Origin: JAEUOS01 sp040382235 | Lineage (GTDB): Bacteria > Pseudomonadota > Gammaproteobacteria > Burkholderiales > JAEUOS01 | Assembly (NCBI GenBank): GCA_040382235.1 | Contig: JBEIFV010000011.1 | Location: 8,419 to 72,418 of the forward strand | Reading direction: 5' to 3' | Length of the DNA stretch: 64,000 nt | In this document: in pieces, positions 37,567 through 45,496 of the stretch | Layout of the letters: every line of letters begins with the position of its first letter | Position numbering within the stretch: the stretch's first letter is position 1 | Made by a program: the position numbers and the translations under genes | The notes under the pieces: generated by a model | The model's input: the letters and a program-made list of their open reading frames with translations, nothing else | Databases searched by the model: none | Told to the model about the DNA's origin: nothing

Positions 37567-37833
37567 ATGAAGACTACCCTCGACCTCGATGACGCGCTCA
37601 TGCGCAGTGCGAAGGCCTACGCCGCCCGGCAGGGCAGCACCTTGACGCGCCTGGTCGAGGACAGCTTGCGCATTCACTTGCGGGCGAAAAAACAGGGCGC
37701 CGCGCCTGCTCGGCGCGCGCCGATCATCAAGGTCTATCGAGGCGAAGGCGGTTTATTGCCGGGGATCGACCCGACGAGCAACAAGTCCATGCTGGACGCG
37801 GCAGACGGCTTGCTCGATGATTCCAGACGTTAA
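37567..37833 (+). CDS. VapB-type antitoxin, in TRAP operon
   Basis: An 88-residue protein opening with MKTTLDLDDALMRSAKAYAARQGSTLTRLVEDSLRIHL, a ribbon-helix-helix/VapB antitoxin pattern. The start at 37567 fits the family; the same frame is open further upstream but without similarity. It overlaps the PIN toxin gene by 17 bp. The tail PTSNKSMLDAADGLLDD could contact the toxin. The pair is inserted between dctQ and dctM. Confidence 0.82.
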   Translation: MKTTLDLDDALMRSAKAYAARQGSTLTRLVEDSLRIHLRAKKQGAAPARRAPIIKVYRGEGGLLPGIDPTSNKSMLDAADGLLDDSRR

Positions 37834-38254
37834 CGTCTTAGTCGCCGCTTCGCGCATCGATCATCCGCAACACAGGAACGCCACCGCCTGGCTCGAATCG
37901 GCTCTGGTGGAATGCGCGGCCGGTGCGAGTCTTCGATTGCTGCCGATGGTGATCGCAAGTCATCTGCGTCTGGTCACCAATCCCAGGATCTTCGCCAGCG
38001 CCACTCCGATCGCGAAAGCAATCGATTTCATTGACTCGCTCTTGGCCGTGCCTGAGGTCGACATCCCCGAGCTTGGAGGCGAGTGGCCTCTACTACGCCA
38101 GTGGTGTCTCGACAAAAACCTGCAAGCCAACATGCTGCCCGACGCCTGGCTCGCGGCCGCCGTGGTGCAACTGGGCGATCATTTGGTCACGTTCGACCAC
38201 GACTTCAAGAAGCTGCTCCGACGCGAGCAATTCACACTGCTGGCGGCCAAATGA
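37817..38254 (+). CDS. PIN-domain VapC-type toxin, in TRAP operon
   Basis: A PIN-domain RNase of 145 residues: the first acidic residue is in PDVNVLVAA at the start, further acidic positions are near residue 90-120 (LPDAWLAAAVVQLGD), and HLVTFDHDFKKLL ends the domain. Such toxins cut tRNA or rRNA. It overlaps vapB by 17 bp and its TGA overlaps the dctM ATG (ATGA at 38251-38254), so dctM may be translated by coupling from the toxin. Confidence 0.85.
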   Translation: MIPDVNVLVAASRIDHPQHRNATAWLESALVECAAGASLRLLPMVIASHLRLVTNPRIFASATPIAKAIDFIDSLLAVPEVDIPELGGEWPLLRQWCLDKNLQANMLPDAWLAAAVVQLGDHLVTFDHDFKKLLRREQFTLLAAK

Positions 38255-39564
38255 GCTGGGGCGCCGCAGCCTGGCTGATGCTGGGCGGCTCCACCGTGCT
38301 GCTGTTCCTGGGCCTGCCGGTGGCCTTCTCGTTCCTGGTGATCAACCTGGTAGGCGCCTACCTCTGGCTGGGTGGCGAGCCGGGCCTGGCGCAGCTGGCG
38401 CGCAACAGCGTCAATTCGGTGATGAGCTTCGCGCTGACGCCGATTCCGCTATTCGTGCTGATGGGCGAGGTGCTGTTCCACACCGGCCTTGCGGTCAAGG
38501 TGATCGACGGTATCGAGCGCCTGATCCGCCAGGTACCCGGGCGCCTGGCCGTGGTGGCGGTGGTGGCCGGCACGGTGTTCTCGGCGATCTCCGGTTCGAC
38601 CATCGCCACCACCGCGATGCTGGGCTCGCTGATGGTGCCGGTGATGCTGGCACGCGGCTACCATCCAACGCTCGCCACCGGGCCGGTGATGGCGATCGGC
38701 GCGGTCGACATGCTGATCCCGCCGTCGGCCCTGACCGTGCTGCTGGGCTCGCTATCGGGCATCTCGATCTCCAAACTGCTGATCGGCGGCGTGGTGCCGG
38801 GCATGCTGCTGTCGGTCGCCTTCATCGCCTACATCATCGTGCGGGTGAAGATGAACCCGGCCCTGGCGCCGAATTCCGCGCTCATCGAATACCGCGGCTT
38901 CGAGCGCTTCAAGCCCTTCCTCATGTACGTGCTGCCGTTAGTCTCGATCTTCGGCGTGGTGGTCAGCGCCATGGTGGCCGGCTGGGGCACACCGACCGAA
39001 TCGGCCGCCGTCGGCGCATTTGCCACCGTGGTGTTCGCCATGGCCTACCGGTCGCTGACGCCCTCGATCATGCTGCAGTCGCTCAAGGGCACCATCGCGA
39101 TCTCGGCGATGATTCTTTTCATCATCGTCGGCGCCACCACCTTCGCGCAGATCCTCTCGTTCTCGGGCGCCTCCAACGGCCTGGCGCAGGCCATCACCGG
39201 CACCGGCCTGCCGCCGGCGGCGGTGGTGGCCGGCATGATGCTGATCCTGATTTTCCTGGGAATCTTCGTCGACCAGGTCAGCATGATGATGATCACCCTG
39301 CCGATCTTCATGCCGGTGGTGCAGGCGCTCAACATCGACCTGGTGTGGTTCGGCGTGATGTTCCTGATCTGCATGCAACTGGGCCTGTTGCTGCCGCCGC
39401 ATGGCCTGCTCTTGATGACCATGAAGGGCGTGGCGCCGCCGCAGGTGACCATGCTGCACATCTTCCAGGCGGTGGTGCCCTATGTGGCGATGAGCCTGAT
39501 TTTGCTGGCGCTGGTGTTCTTCGTGCCGGCGGTGGCGACCTGGTTGCCGGCCTTGATCGGGTAG
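38251..39564 (+). CDS. TRAP transporter large permease DctM
   Basis: A polytopic membrane protein of 437 residues with about twelve hydrophobic segments. Family motifs include LPVAFSFLVINLVGAYLW, FVLMGEVLFHTG, and the substrate-transport core AISGSTIATTAMLGSLMVPVM followed by GVVPGMLL. The start is ATG 38251 overlapping the PIN toxin stop. It works with DctP and DctQ for sodium-driven uptake of an organic acid. The start is otherwise well supported because the family N-terminus begins with this Met. Confidence 0.92.
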   Translation: MSWGAAAWLMLGGSTVLLFLGLPVAFSFLVINLVGAYLWLGGEPGLAQLARNSVNSVMSFALTPIPLFVLMGEVLFHTGLAVKVIDGIERLIRQVPGRLAVVAVVAGTVFSAISGSTIATTAMLGSLMVPVMLARGYHPTLATGPVMAIGAVDMLIPPSALTVLLGSLSGISISKLLIGGVVPGMLLSVAFIAYIIVRVKMNPALAPNSALIEYRGFERFKPFLMYVLPLVSIFGVVVSAMVAGWGTPTESAAVGAFATVVFAMAYRSLTPSIMLQSLKGTIAISAMILFIIVGATTFAQILSFSGASNGLAQAITGTGLPPAAVVAGMMLILIFLGIFVDQVSMMMITLPIFMPVVQALNIDLVWFGVMFLICMQLGLLLPPHGLLLMTMKGVAPPQVTMLHIFQAVVPYVAMSLILLALVFFVPAVATWLPALIG

Positions 39565-39576
39565 CCCCGGCCTTGC

Positions 39577-39611
39577 TTGGACAGCGGCTCATGCGCATAT
39601 AATGCGCATGA
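39577..39611 (+). promoter_or_regulatory. CcdAB promoter with overlapping palindromic operator
   Basis: A perfect 10-bp inverted repeat (39589-39598 and 39602-39611) with an ATA spacer spans a TATAAT -10 hexamer at 39598-39603. A TTGGAC -35-like hexamer is at 39577-39582, 15 bp upstream. The arrangement suits autorepression of ccdAB by the CcdA-CcdB complex. The ccdA ATG is at 39637. Confidence 0.75.
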
Positions 39612-39636
39612 ATAAATTTGGTGGAGTTTTAAGTCC

Positions 39637-39879
39637 ATGTACGACGTTTCCGCTCGCAAGCGCCCCGTCAACCTCACGGTCAACGAAGACCTGCTGTCGC
39701 AGGCGCGTGGCCTGACGGACAATCTTTCAAATGTCGTCGAGACACTATTGGCCGACTACGTTGCGCGTGAAAAGCAAGCCCGTGAAGCCAGAGCAAGGGA
39801 GTGCGCCGCAGCCTCTGCCACCTGGAACCGCTTCAACCAAGCCCACGGCTCGTTCGCGGACGAATACTCGCCGCTTTAG
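39637..39879 (+). CDS. ccdA: CcdA-family antitoxin
   Basis: An 80-residue protein with the CcdA pattern: ARKRPVNLTVNEDLLSQARGLTDNLSNVVETLL forms the N-terminal ribbon-helix-helix, and the C-terminal NRFNQAHGSFADEYSPL is the toxin-binding tail (F-N-xxG-x-FADEY is typical). It neutralises CcdB, a gyrase poison, and represses its own promoter. The stop is immediately followed by the ccdB ATG with no gap. Confidence 0.92.
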   Translation: MYDVSARKRPVNLTVNEDLLSQARGLTDNLSNVVETLLADYVAREKQAREARARECAAASATWNRFNQAHGSFADEYSPL

Positions 39880-40200
39880 ATGGCGCAATTCGATATCCAC
39901 GAAAACAAAGGGGCGAACCACGCGGCGATTCCGTATGTCGTGGTGGTTCAATCGGCGCTGTATGACGACTTCCGCCGCCGTGTAGTGGTGCCGCTGGTTC
40001 GCAAATCAACCGTTGGAACGGTAGATCGCCAGCGCTTCAACCCGGAATTCCGGATCAAGGGCGTGGCCGTGATCCTGCACCCGCTGGAAATTTCCTCCGT
40101 GCCCGTGGATCGATTGGGCAAGGTCGCAGGCTCCCTTGCCGGCGACGGCCAACGCATCATCGATGCCCTCGACGAACTGTTGACCCGATCCTGGGGTTGA
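39880..40200 (+). CDS. ccdB: CcdB-family gyrase-poison toxin
   Basis: A 106-residue CcdB-like protein: FDIHENKGANHAAIPYVVVVQS, PLVRKSTVGTV, FRIKGVAVILHPLEISSVP and the C-terminal ALDELLTRSWG end. The C-terminal Trp-Gly is where CcdB contacts GyrA (Trp-Gly-Ile in the F plasmid protein). It abuts ccdA exactly. Chromosomal ccdAB copies act as addiction or stress modules. Confidence 0.92.
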   Translation: MAQFDIHENKGANHAAIPYVVVVQSALYDDFRRRVVVPLVRKSTVGTVDRQRFNPEFRIKGVAVILHPLEISSVPVDRLGKVAGSLAGDGQRIIDALDELLTRSWG

Positions 40201-40269
40201 TGCGGTCCGTGCGACTGGACCTGGCGTCTTGCGACGTTTCGCGCCTGGCGTACCGGGTTGCGTAGAAAC

Positions 40270-40584
40270 TCAGTCGTCAGCGACGGCCAGCAGCGCCTGA
40301 GGGTTGGATCCGGCGATTTTGAGTAGCGTGCGCGCGGCGCCCGAAGGGTGCTTGCGGCCCTGCTCCCATTCCTGCAAGGTGCGCAACGAAACGCCCAGCA
40401 GCGCGGCGAACTTTTGCTGCGTAAGGCCCGATGCCAGGCGGGCACGCGCGACTTCGGAGCGCACCAGGCCGCCCTTGCCGTCGGGCACGAACACGCGCGC
40501 CGCACGCCCAGCCTTCAGGTCGCGCACCGCTTCAAGCAATCCAGCCTCCTGCCTGGCCTTTACGGTGGTTTTGAGCTTAGGCAT
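40270..40584 (-). CDS. HTH-type antitoxin (HigA/NadS-like)
   Basis: The C-terminal helix-turn-helix reads ARARLASGLTQQKFAALLGVSLRTLQEWEQGRKHPSGAARTLL, typical of NadS/HigA-like antitoxins. The N-terminal half, rich in Arg and Lys, would hold the toxin. Its start overlaps the RelE-type toxin's 3' end by 8 bp, and the order is toxin first, as in higBA. It should repress the promoter upstream of the toxin gene. Confidence 0.87.
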   Translation of the reverse strand: MPKLKTTVKARQEAGLLEAVRDLKAGRAARVFVPDGKGGLVRSEVARARLASGLTQQKFAALLGVSLRTLQEWEQGRKHPSGAARTLLKIAGSNPQALLAVADD

Positions 40585-40888
40585 CGAGAAGTTCCTTTCG
40601 CAGTTTTACAAGCGTCGCCGCGCTCAGATTGTCCAGTGCTGCCTTGGTGTGGGCGGTCAACAGCCAGACTTTGCCCTGATTGTCGATCGCATAAATGACC
40701 AGCCTTGCGCCGCCGCGCTTGCCCATGCCCGATCGCGCCCAACGCAGCTTGCGCAAACCACCGGTGCCAGGAATCGGATCGCCCTGATGCGGGTCGTTGG
40801 CTACCGCGAATATCAAAGCCTCGATCTCGGCCTCTGACCAGATCGCGGCCGCGTCGTCTTCAAATCGCTGTGCGACTGTGAACATCAT
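40577..40888 (-). CDS. RelE/HigB-type mRNA interferase toxin
   Basis: A 103-residue RelE-superfamily toxin: FVANDPHQGDPIPGTGGLRKLRWARSGMGKRGGARLVIYAIDNQGKVWLLTAHTK gives the typical strand order with the basic loop KRGGARLVIY and the terminal KAALDNLSAATLVKLRKELLD helix. It cleaves mRNA on the ribosome. The start lies 7 bp from a palindrome at 40895-40909. Coupled antitoxin gene follows. Confidence 0.86.
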   Translation of the reverse strand: MMFTVAQRFEDDAAAIWSEAEIEALIFAVANDPHQGDPIPGTGGLRKLRWARSGMGKRGGARLVIYAIDNQGKVWLLTAHTKAALDNLSAATLVKLRKELLDA

Positions 40889-40894
40889 TTATCA

Positions 40895-40933
40895 TACGTC
40901 GTAGACGTACACGAATGGTGTACACGAATGGTG
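40895..40933 (-). promoter_or_regulatory. Palindrome and tandem repeat upstream of HigBA-type operon
   Basis: TACGTC at 40895-40900 and GACGTA at 40904-40909 form a 6-3-6 palindrome just upstream of the toxin start. A 13-bp sequence is repeated perfectly in tandem at 40908-40920 and 40921-40933. The palindrome is a likely operator. The tandem repeat separates it from the end of the reverse transcriptase remnant. Confidence 0.6.
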
Positions 40934-40938
40934 AAGTA

Positions 40939-42188
40939 TCAGCTGCTCGCGGCCACCCACCGCGCCACCGGCCGGCGCGCCATCACCCGGGTGCCGCTCT
41001 CGCCCGCCTGGCCCACGAAGGTCACATCCTGGCCCGCCGCCAGGATCGCCGCCACCCGGCGGCGCAACTGCGGCAGCGGAAAGCCCTCGACCGCCCCGCG
41101 TCGCGTCGCGCGCATGCGCCGCAAGCCGGATTCGCCCGCACTCCCTGCCGCGTCCGCGCGAATACGCCGCGGCGGCCATTGCAAGCGCTCGACGAACGCG
41201 CCGACCTGAATCAGCACCACGTCGCCGGGGAACGCTTGCAGCCAGTGGCGATACTGCGCCAGCACCGTCTTCGCGCCCTGCGGTGCGCGAGCGCGCCGCT
41301 TCAGGCAGAGCGCGGAGCGATCCAGTTCGAAGTAGGCGCCGAGCCACGTGTGCCGCGCCCAGGTCGCCGCCACGAGGCGCCGGCTCGACGCCCGCTTCAA
41401 GTGGCCCAGGTACGACGCCAGGCTGGCCTGCAAAGCGTCCAGCGCCTCACCGTCGAAGCGATACAGAGTGGCGCGCTGGAAGCGCACCACCAGCCTCTTC
41501 CCACTCTTGGACAACGCCTCACGCACATGCCCGACCACGCGGCGCCGCACCAGCAGGTGAAACGGCCGCACGATGTAACCCAGAAAGTCCACCCCGTCGG
41601 CCACCGGCCGCAGGCGCTCGCGGGTCGGGTTGAGTTGCAGCGCGAGATGCCCGGCGAGGAAAGCGGCGATGCGCTCCTGCCACTCACGCAACTGCGCGGG
41701 GGAGCGCGCGACCAGCACAAAGTCGTCGCAATAGCGCAGGTACCAGCGGCACTTCAGGCCATGCTTGACGAACTGGTCCAGCGCGTTGAGGTACACGTTG
41801 GCGAAGAACTGACTGTTGAGATTGCCGATCGGCAGGCCCGTGTCCGGCGGGGCGCGAAACAGGGTCTTGTGCGGCGGCAGGCGCAAGAGTCGTGGATGAA
41901 CACCCGCTCCCAGGTCTTCTCCAGGTAGCTCACCAGCACATGGTGCACCACGCGGTCGCGGAAATCGGCGGCGAAGATTTCGCGCAGCTTCGGCCGCTCG
42001 ACAAAAAAACAGGCAGAGCGGCCCGGTTCGTAGCTGCGCTCAGCCAGGGCGTCGCGCAGTTCCAGCAAGTTCAGCTCCTGCCGCGCCTCGAAGCGCAACG
42101 CGTTGACCGTATTGCGCTTGTTGCGGCGGCAGGCGATGTATTGCCGGTGAATGTTGGCCAGTGAAAACAAGCCTTCATCCGGTGTCAC
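40939..42188 (-). pseudogene. DGR-type reverse transcriptase, broken by deletion and frameshift (DGR-1)
   Basis: The first frame (GTG 42188 to about 41890) encodes an RT N-terminus ending RVFIHDSCACR. The next piece (frame reaching 41886 downward) starts at PPHKTLFRAPP and holds GLPIGNLNSQFF (41810-41830), the IGxxxSQ signature of diversity-generating retroelement RTs, and YLRYCDDF at 41722-41733. Between them, about 100 residues that carry the first catalytic Asp motif are missing, and the reading frame shifts. It therefore looks inactive. It lies directly after an AAC-rich template repeat and an avd gene on the same strand. Confidence 0.88.
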
Positions 42189-42197
42189 GGGGCATCA

Positions 42198-42340
42198 TCC
42201 TCCGGAGCGCACAGCCAGGGCATACAACTGGTTGTTCTTGTCGTTGTTGTTCTGGTTGCCGTTGTCGGTGTTGAAGTTCCACGCGTTGTTCGGATTCGGC
42301 GCGTACTCCAGACCGGACCAGTAGATGTCGGTCTGCACGC
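42198..42340 (-). repeat. Template repeat (TR) of DGR-1, AAC-rich
   Basis: Read on the minus strand, 23 codons here include 12 Asn codons (11 AAC, one AAT), flanked by YWSGLEYAP and LYALAVR. This is the hallmark of a DGR template: adenines at positions to be mutated, with a framework resembling a C-type-lectin-like target tail. It lies between avd (42585-42947) and the RT, the classical avd-TR-RT order. It ends about 10 bp before the RT GTG start. No matching variable repeat exists in the window. Confidence 0.87.
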
Positions 42341-42584
42341 AAGTTCCTCCACTTCCCCCGCCAAGGACGAACCGCAAGCGGCGGGGCCACCGGCGGCCGA
42401 TCCCGTTGCCGGGTACGAACGCCTGAACAAACATGCCTTGACAGCCTGGATGCGCCGGCTGCCGGAGCTTGTCGCTCCCAAAAAGGCGGGAGGAACGCAC
42501 GATGATGAATCTTCGGCACGCTGTCCGCGCCGGCCGCTTGACGCGGCACGTCACGGCCATTCAGGCCCCCATGCTTGGCCCACC

Positions 42585-42947
42585 TCAAGCCTTGGCCCGG
42601 GTGTGCTTGAACCAGCCTTCGTTCTGTCTGGCCAGCGAGCCTACCTGCTCAACCGCATGCAGGTAGCCCGCGAAACTCTTGAATGCCTTCACCTCCTTGG
42701 CCACGCGCAGCGTCATGGTGAGCGCCTCGATGCGTTCGCGTAGTGCCAGGAGTTCGGCCTGCCTGGCGGGCGCGGTGGCAGCGTTGTTGGCTTTGAGCAC
42801 CTGCATGAGCACCCCGCGGCTGCCTTCGCGCAACTCGGTGCCCAGGGTGTACTTGTGATAGCGGGAAAACCCCGCCACCACCTGCTCGAAATGCACCGTC
42901 AGGTCCAGTGCTGCCTTGTAGATCGGCAGGTGCTCGTAGCGGGCCAT
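42585..42947 (-). CDS. avd: Accessory variability determinant Avd (DGR-1)
   Basis: A 120-residue protein matching bAvd/four-helix-bundle proteins: MARYEHLPIYKAALDLTVHFEQVV at the start, then LREGSRGVLMQVLKANNA and later LRVAKEVKAFKSFAGYLHAVEQVGSLARQNEGW. Avd is a basic pentameric partner of DGR RTs needed for mutagenic cDNA synthesis. It sits upstream of the template repeat and broken RT. Hairpin 42974-42993 lies just upstream. The protein itself appears intact. Confidence 0.87.
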   Translation of the reverse strand: MARYEHLPIYKAALDLTVHFEQVVAGFSRYHKYTLGTELREGSRGVLMQVLKANNAATAPARQAELLALRERIEALTMTLRVAKEVKAFKSFAGYLHAVEQVGSLARQNEGWFKHTRAKA

Positions 42948-43203
42948 TTATCCACCCCGAAAAATACGGCTGCTAGGGGCTATCGCCCCCAGACCCCCCT
43001 AAGGTCCGAAGCGCACGAAGCGCCGAAGCCTCGAAGTGGCCGTTTTCCGGGCTTTCTAGTGACGGGTTTGGGTCGGGGACAGCCCCACGGTAATCTGTAA
43101 CTCGTTCGGCCGGTGTCAGCGTGACAGCGGCCATTCACGGAGCGAGGGTGCCGCGCCAGTCGGGCTGCAGGTTGCGGCCATCGGGAGTTGGTCGAGGCCG
43201 ACG
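42948..43203. other. Stretch between DGR-1 and next IS fragment
   Basis: No gene is supported. A DGR-type hairpin lies at 42974-42993, and the rest shows only GC-rich non-coding sequence. In an intact DGR a target gene with a variable repeat would be expected on the minus strand here; none is found. Confidence 0.6.
42974..42993 (-). other. DGR-type 8-bp stem/4-nt loop hairpin (DGR-1)
   Basis: An 8-bp inverted repeat (42974-42981, 42986-42993), with one wobble pair, encloses a 4-nt loop that reads GATA on the minus strand. Hairpins of this size with GRNA loops mark the downstream side of DGR variable repeats. It lies 27 bp upstream of avd, where the lost target gene would have ended. Confidence 0.65.
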
Positions 43204-43317
43204 GCTTCCCGGCCAGTGAACATAATCGCCGCCATCCTTGAGCAGCCCGTGGTGGAGAAGGTCCTCACGTACGTGGATGTGCAGGTCCGGGCGCCGCCGC
43301 GGGCGGATCGATACTAA
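43204..43317 (+). pseudogene. Transposase C-terminal fragment (IS91-like)
   Basis: A 37-residue open piece ending in TAA reads NIIAAILEQPVVEKVLTYVDVQVRAPPR, like the very end of IS91-group transposases, where HLG..ARAPPRAPAR-type tails occur. No catalytic part is present. The identification is tentative. Confidence 0.35.
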
Positions 43318-43330
43318 AATAATGTTATAT

Positions 43331-43349
43331 TGATGTCGTTTTGACATCA
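43331..43349 (+). promoter_or_regulatory. Palindromic operator of FitA-like antitoxin gene
   Basis: TGATGTC (43331-43337) and GACATCA (43343-43349) form a perfect 7-bp inverted repeat around GTTTT, 11 bp before the antitoxin ATG, next to an AT-rich -10-like stretch. This is the usual place for toxin-antitoxin autorepression. Confidence 0.65.
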
Positions 43350-43360
43350 TTTTACCGACC

Positions 43361-43624
43361 ATGCCCAATCTCACCCTGCGCGATGTGCCTACCGACTTGC
43401 ACCTTTGGTTGAAGCAACAGGCGGGCGCCCACCGCCGTTCGCTCAATCAAGAAGTCATTCTTCAACTGGATGCTTTGAGGGGCAGCACCGCCAGCCTGTC
43501 CGATGCCGACCAGCGCCTGGCCCGCATCCGCGCGATTGCTGGGCGCACCGCCGGCATGCCTGTCGTGGATACGCGTCCTGCGGGCGAGCTTCTCGGGCTG
43601 GGCGCCGACGGGGTGCCGGGCTGA
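43361..43624 (+). CDS. FitA-like ribbon-helix-helix antitoxin
   Basis: An 87-residue protein beginning MPNLTLRDVPTDLHLWLKQQAGAHRRSLNQEVILQL, the ribbon-helix-helix of FitA/VapB antitoxins. The tail (PAGELLGLGADGVPG) would wrap the PIN toxin. The stop is 2 bp before the PIN toxin ATG. The upstream palindrome fits autoregulation. Confidence 0.87.
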   Translation: MPNLTLRDVPTDLHLWLKQQAGAHRRSLNQEVILQLDALRGSTASLSDADQRLARIRAIAGRTAGMPVVDTRPAGELLGLGADGVPG

Positions 43625-43626
43625 AC

Positions 43627-44013
43627 ATGGTCAGCGACAGCTCGGCCCTTGTCGCCATCCTGCTGGGCGAGCCGGGCTGCGACGCGCTGGCCATCAAGCT
43701 GTCCGGCGCGCAGAGGCCGGTAATTTGCGCGGCCAACTGGCTGGAAGCGATGATCGTGATTTCAGCCCGGCTAGGCCCACCGGGTGTGCAGGCCCTGGGC
43801 GAGTTGCTTGTTGCCGCCGAGGCGCTGGTCGTGCCGGCGGATGCCGAGATGGTGCAAACCGCTTTCGATGCCTGGCAACGCTTTGGCAAAGGGCAGCATC
43901 CGGCCAGCTTGAACTTTGGTGATTGTTTTGCCTACGCGCTGGCCATGCGCCGAGGCGATGCGCTGCTCTTCAAGGGCCAGGACTTTGCGCAAACCGATGT
44001 CCCGCAGGCCTGA
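43627..44013 (+). CDS. PIN-domain VapC/FitB-like toxin
   Basis: A 128-residue PIN protein: MVSDSSALVAILLGEPGC holds the first acidic residue, ANWLEAMIVI the second, and FGDCFAYALAMRRGDALLFKGQDF the last motif. The substrate is not known. The start at 43627 agrees with VapC length; sequence open upstream belongs to the antitoxin in another frame. Confidence 0.9.
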   Translation: MVSDSSALVAILLGEPGCDALAIKLSGAQRPVICAANWLEAMIVISARLGPPGVQALGELLVAAEALVVPADAEMVQTAFDAWQRFGKGQHPASLNFGDCFAYALAMRRGDALLFKGQDFAQTDVPQA

Positions 44014-44535
44014 GCGAGGCGCCGGTTGATGGCCTGGTTCACCTAAACGTAGTGGCGGTGCACCAGCGCGCGCGTCAGCGCGACATCGAAATGCGACGGC
44101 GGCTTGCGGCCGTTTTGACCACTCGCCGGCCAGCGGGTGCTGGCGCTGCAACGCGTGATGCCCACAGAAACGGACTCCAACTGGCCCGCTGTGCGCCGGC
44201 CTGCAGAATTTCAGCGACCCTCTGCTGCGGGTTGTGACGTCCGGCGACCGTTGGGAGTTGGAACAACTGTGCCGGTACATCACGGAGCCGGGCTGTGGCA
44301 GGTGAACGCGTGCAAACCAACGCCACGATCGAGTTGTTTAAGCTCAAGACAGCTTGGCGAGACGCCACCACGCACGCAGATGTCGCCGCGGCAGTTCATG
44401 CAACTGCCCCATCGAAGGGCAGGTCTGCGACGGCCAGATGCACTGCTTCAACGACTGCATCGGGTCGCATCCCGTCGGATGGTGATGTTTGAATCATCTG
44501 ACCGGTGTCACCAGAAGCTGCCGTTCGTAGCGGCG
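44014..44535. other. Decayed mobile DNA
   Basis: No intact gene. Degenerate IS91-like transposase coding is seen at 44201-44410 on plus. The rest shows no supported coding sequence. Confidence 0.5.
44201..44410 (+). pseudogene. Fragment of an IS91-family transposase, frameshifted
   Basis: Two adjacent frames resemble IS91-like (Y2) transposases: DPLLRVVTSGDRWELEQLCRYIT and then ERVQTNATIELFKLKTAWRDATTHA. The family pattern is RLCRYITRPA followed by LKTPWRDGTTH. A frame break near 44290 and the missing catalytic part make it inactive. The ends cannot be placed exactly. Confidence 0.5.
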
Positions 44536-45496
44536 CTATTCAAACACTTGCGTCGCGCTGATCAGCAATGACTGGGGAATCTTGATGCCCAGCGCCTTGG
44601 CGGTTTTGAGATTTAGCGTGAGTTCGAAGCGGGTCGGCCGTTCGACCGGAAGCGTCGCCGGATCAGCACCGGCGAGCAACTTGCCGACATAAAGGCCGAC
44701 ACGCTGATATTGGTCGGACAGATCCGCGTCATAGGCCATTAGTCCTCCTGCCAAAGTATCGGTGCTGTAGCCGAACATGACCGGCACACGGTGTTGCGCC
44801 TGCCATGGAATCAGCTGCTCGGAAAAGCGCAACGGATTGACCAATGGAAGCACCGCTTGCGCCTTCCACGCCAGCATCTTCTCTAGCAGCCTCAATTTGC
44901 TTCGGATTACGGGCTTCAAAGATTCGAAACTCGATGCCGCGCTTGCCAGCAGCGGTGCGCAATTCTGCCACCTGAAATGACATGTTCTGATCATCCGGGT
45001 TGGCAAGCACCGCAAGGCGGCGAAGCAGTGGTGCGACTTCGTGAAGGTATTCAAGGCGCTTGGGAATCAATTCAATGCGTGAGTTGCTAAGCCCGGTGAT
45101 ATTTCCGCCAGGCCTGCCAAGGGACTTGACTAGGCCTGTGCCAACTGGGTCGCCGACGTCGGCCATCACAATCGGGATTTTGGTGGCGGCGGCGCGTGCC
45201 GCAAGCACGCCTGGCGTATTGCGCGCCACCAGCACCTTGACTGGCAGTTTGGCCAAATCCGCCGCCAGGGCCGGCAGGCGTTCGAACGTGCCTTCCGCAG
45301 AGCGATATTCGATGACATAGTCGCGCCCTTCTTCAAGACCACGACTCTTCAGGCCATTGCGGAGTCCGTTCAGGCGCGCCGATGAAGTCTCCGGAGGCGC
45401 GGGATCGAGCACTCCGATGCGTGGCACGCCTCGCGATGGTTGCGCTTGCGCGAACAATACTGTGCCGATCAAGCCCACGGCGAGAAGTGCCCGCAA
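44536..45496 (-). pseudogene. ABC_sub_bind family binding protein with a frameshift
   Basis: From ATG 45496 a signal peptide and a binding fold (VPRIGVLDPAPPETSSARLNG, VMADVGDPVGTGLVKSLGRPGGNITG) are read, up to about EARNPKQIEAA. The frame then changes near 44890: the correct continuation EKMLAWKAQAVLPLVNPL and FGYSTDTLAGGLMAYDADL up to RFELTLNLKTAKALGIKIPQSLL is in another frame and ends at 44536. A single lost base explains it. It is a paralogue of 29755-30747. A sequencing error cannot be excluded. Confidence 0.83.

Noticed and set aside
35986..37677. Long open frame on the minus strand (563 codons)
   Set aside because: It is a shadow of the TRAP dctP and dctQ genes, which have clear family motifs on the plus strand.
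40880..40900. TATGAT as the -10 box of the HigBA-type operon
   Set aside because: It lies only 2 bp before the start codon, so transcription would begin inside the gene; the promoter is probably elsewhere.
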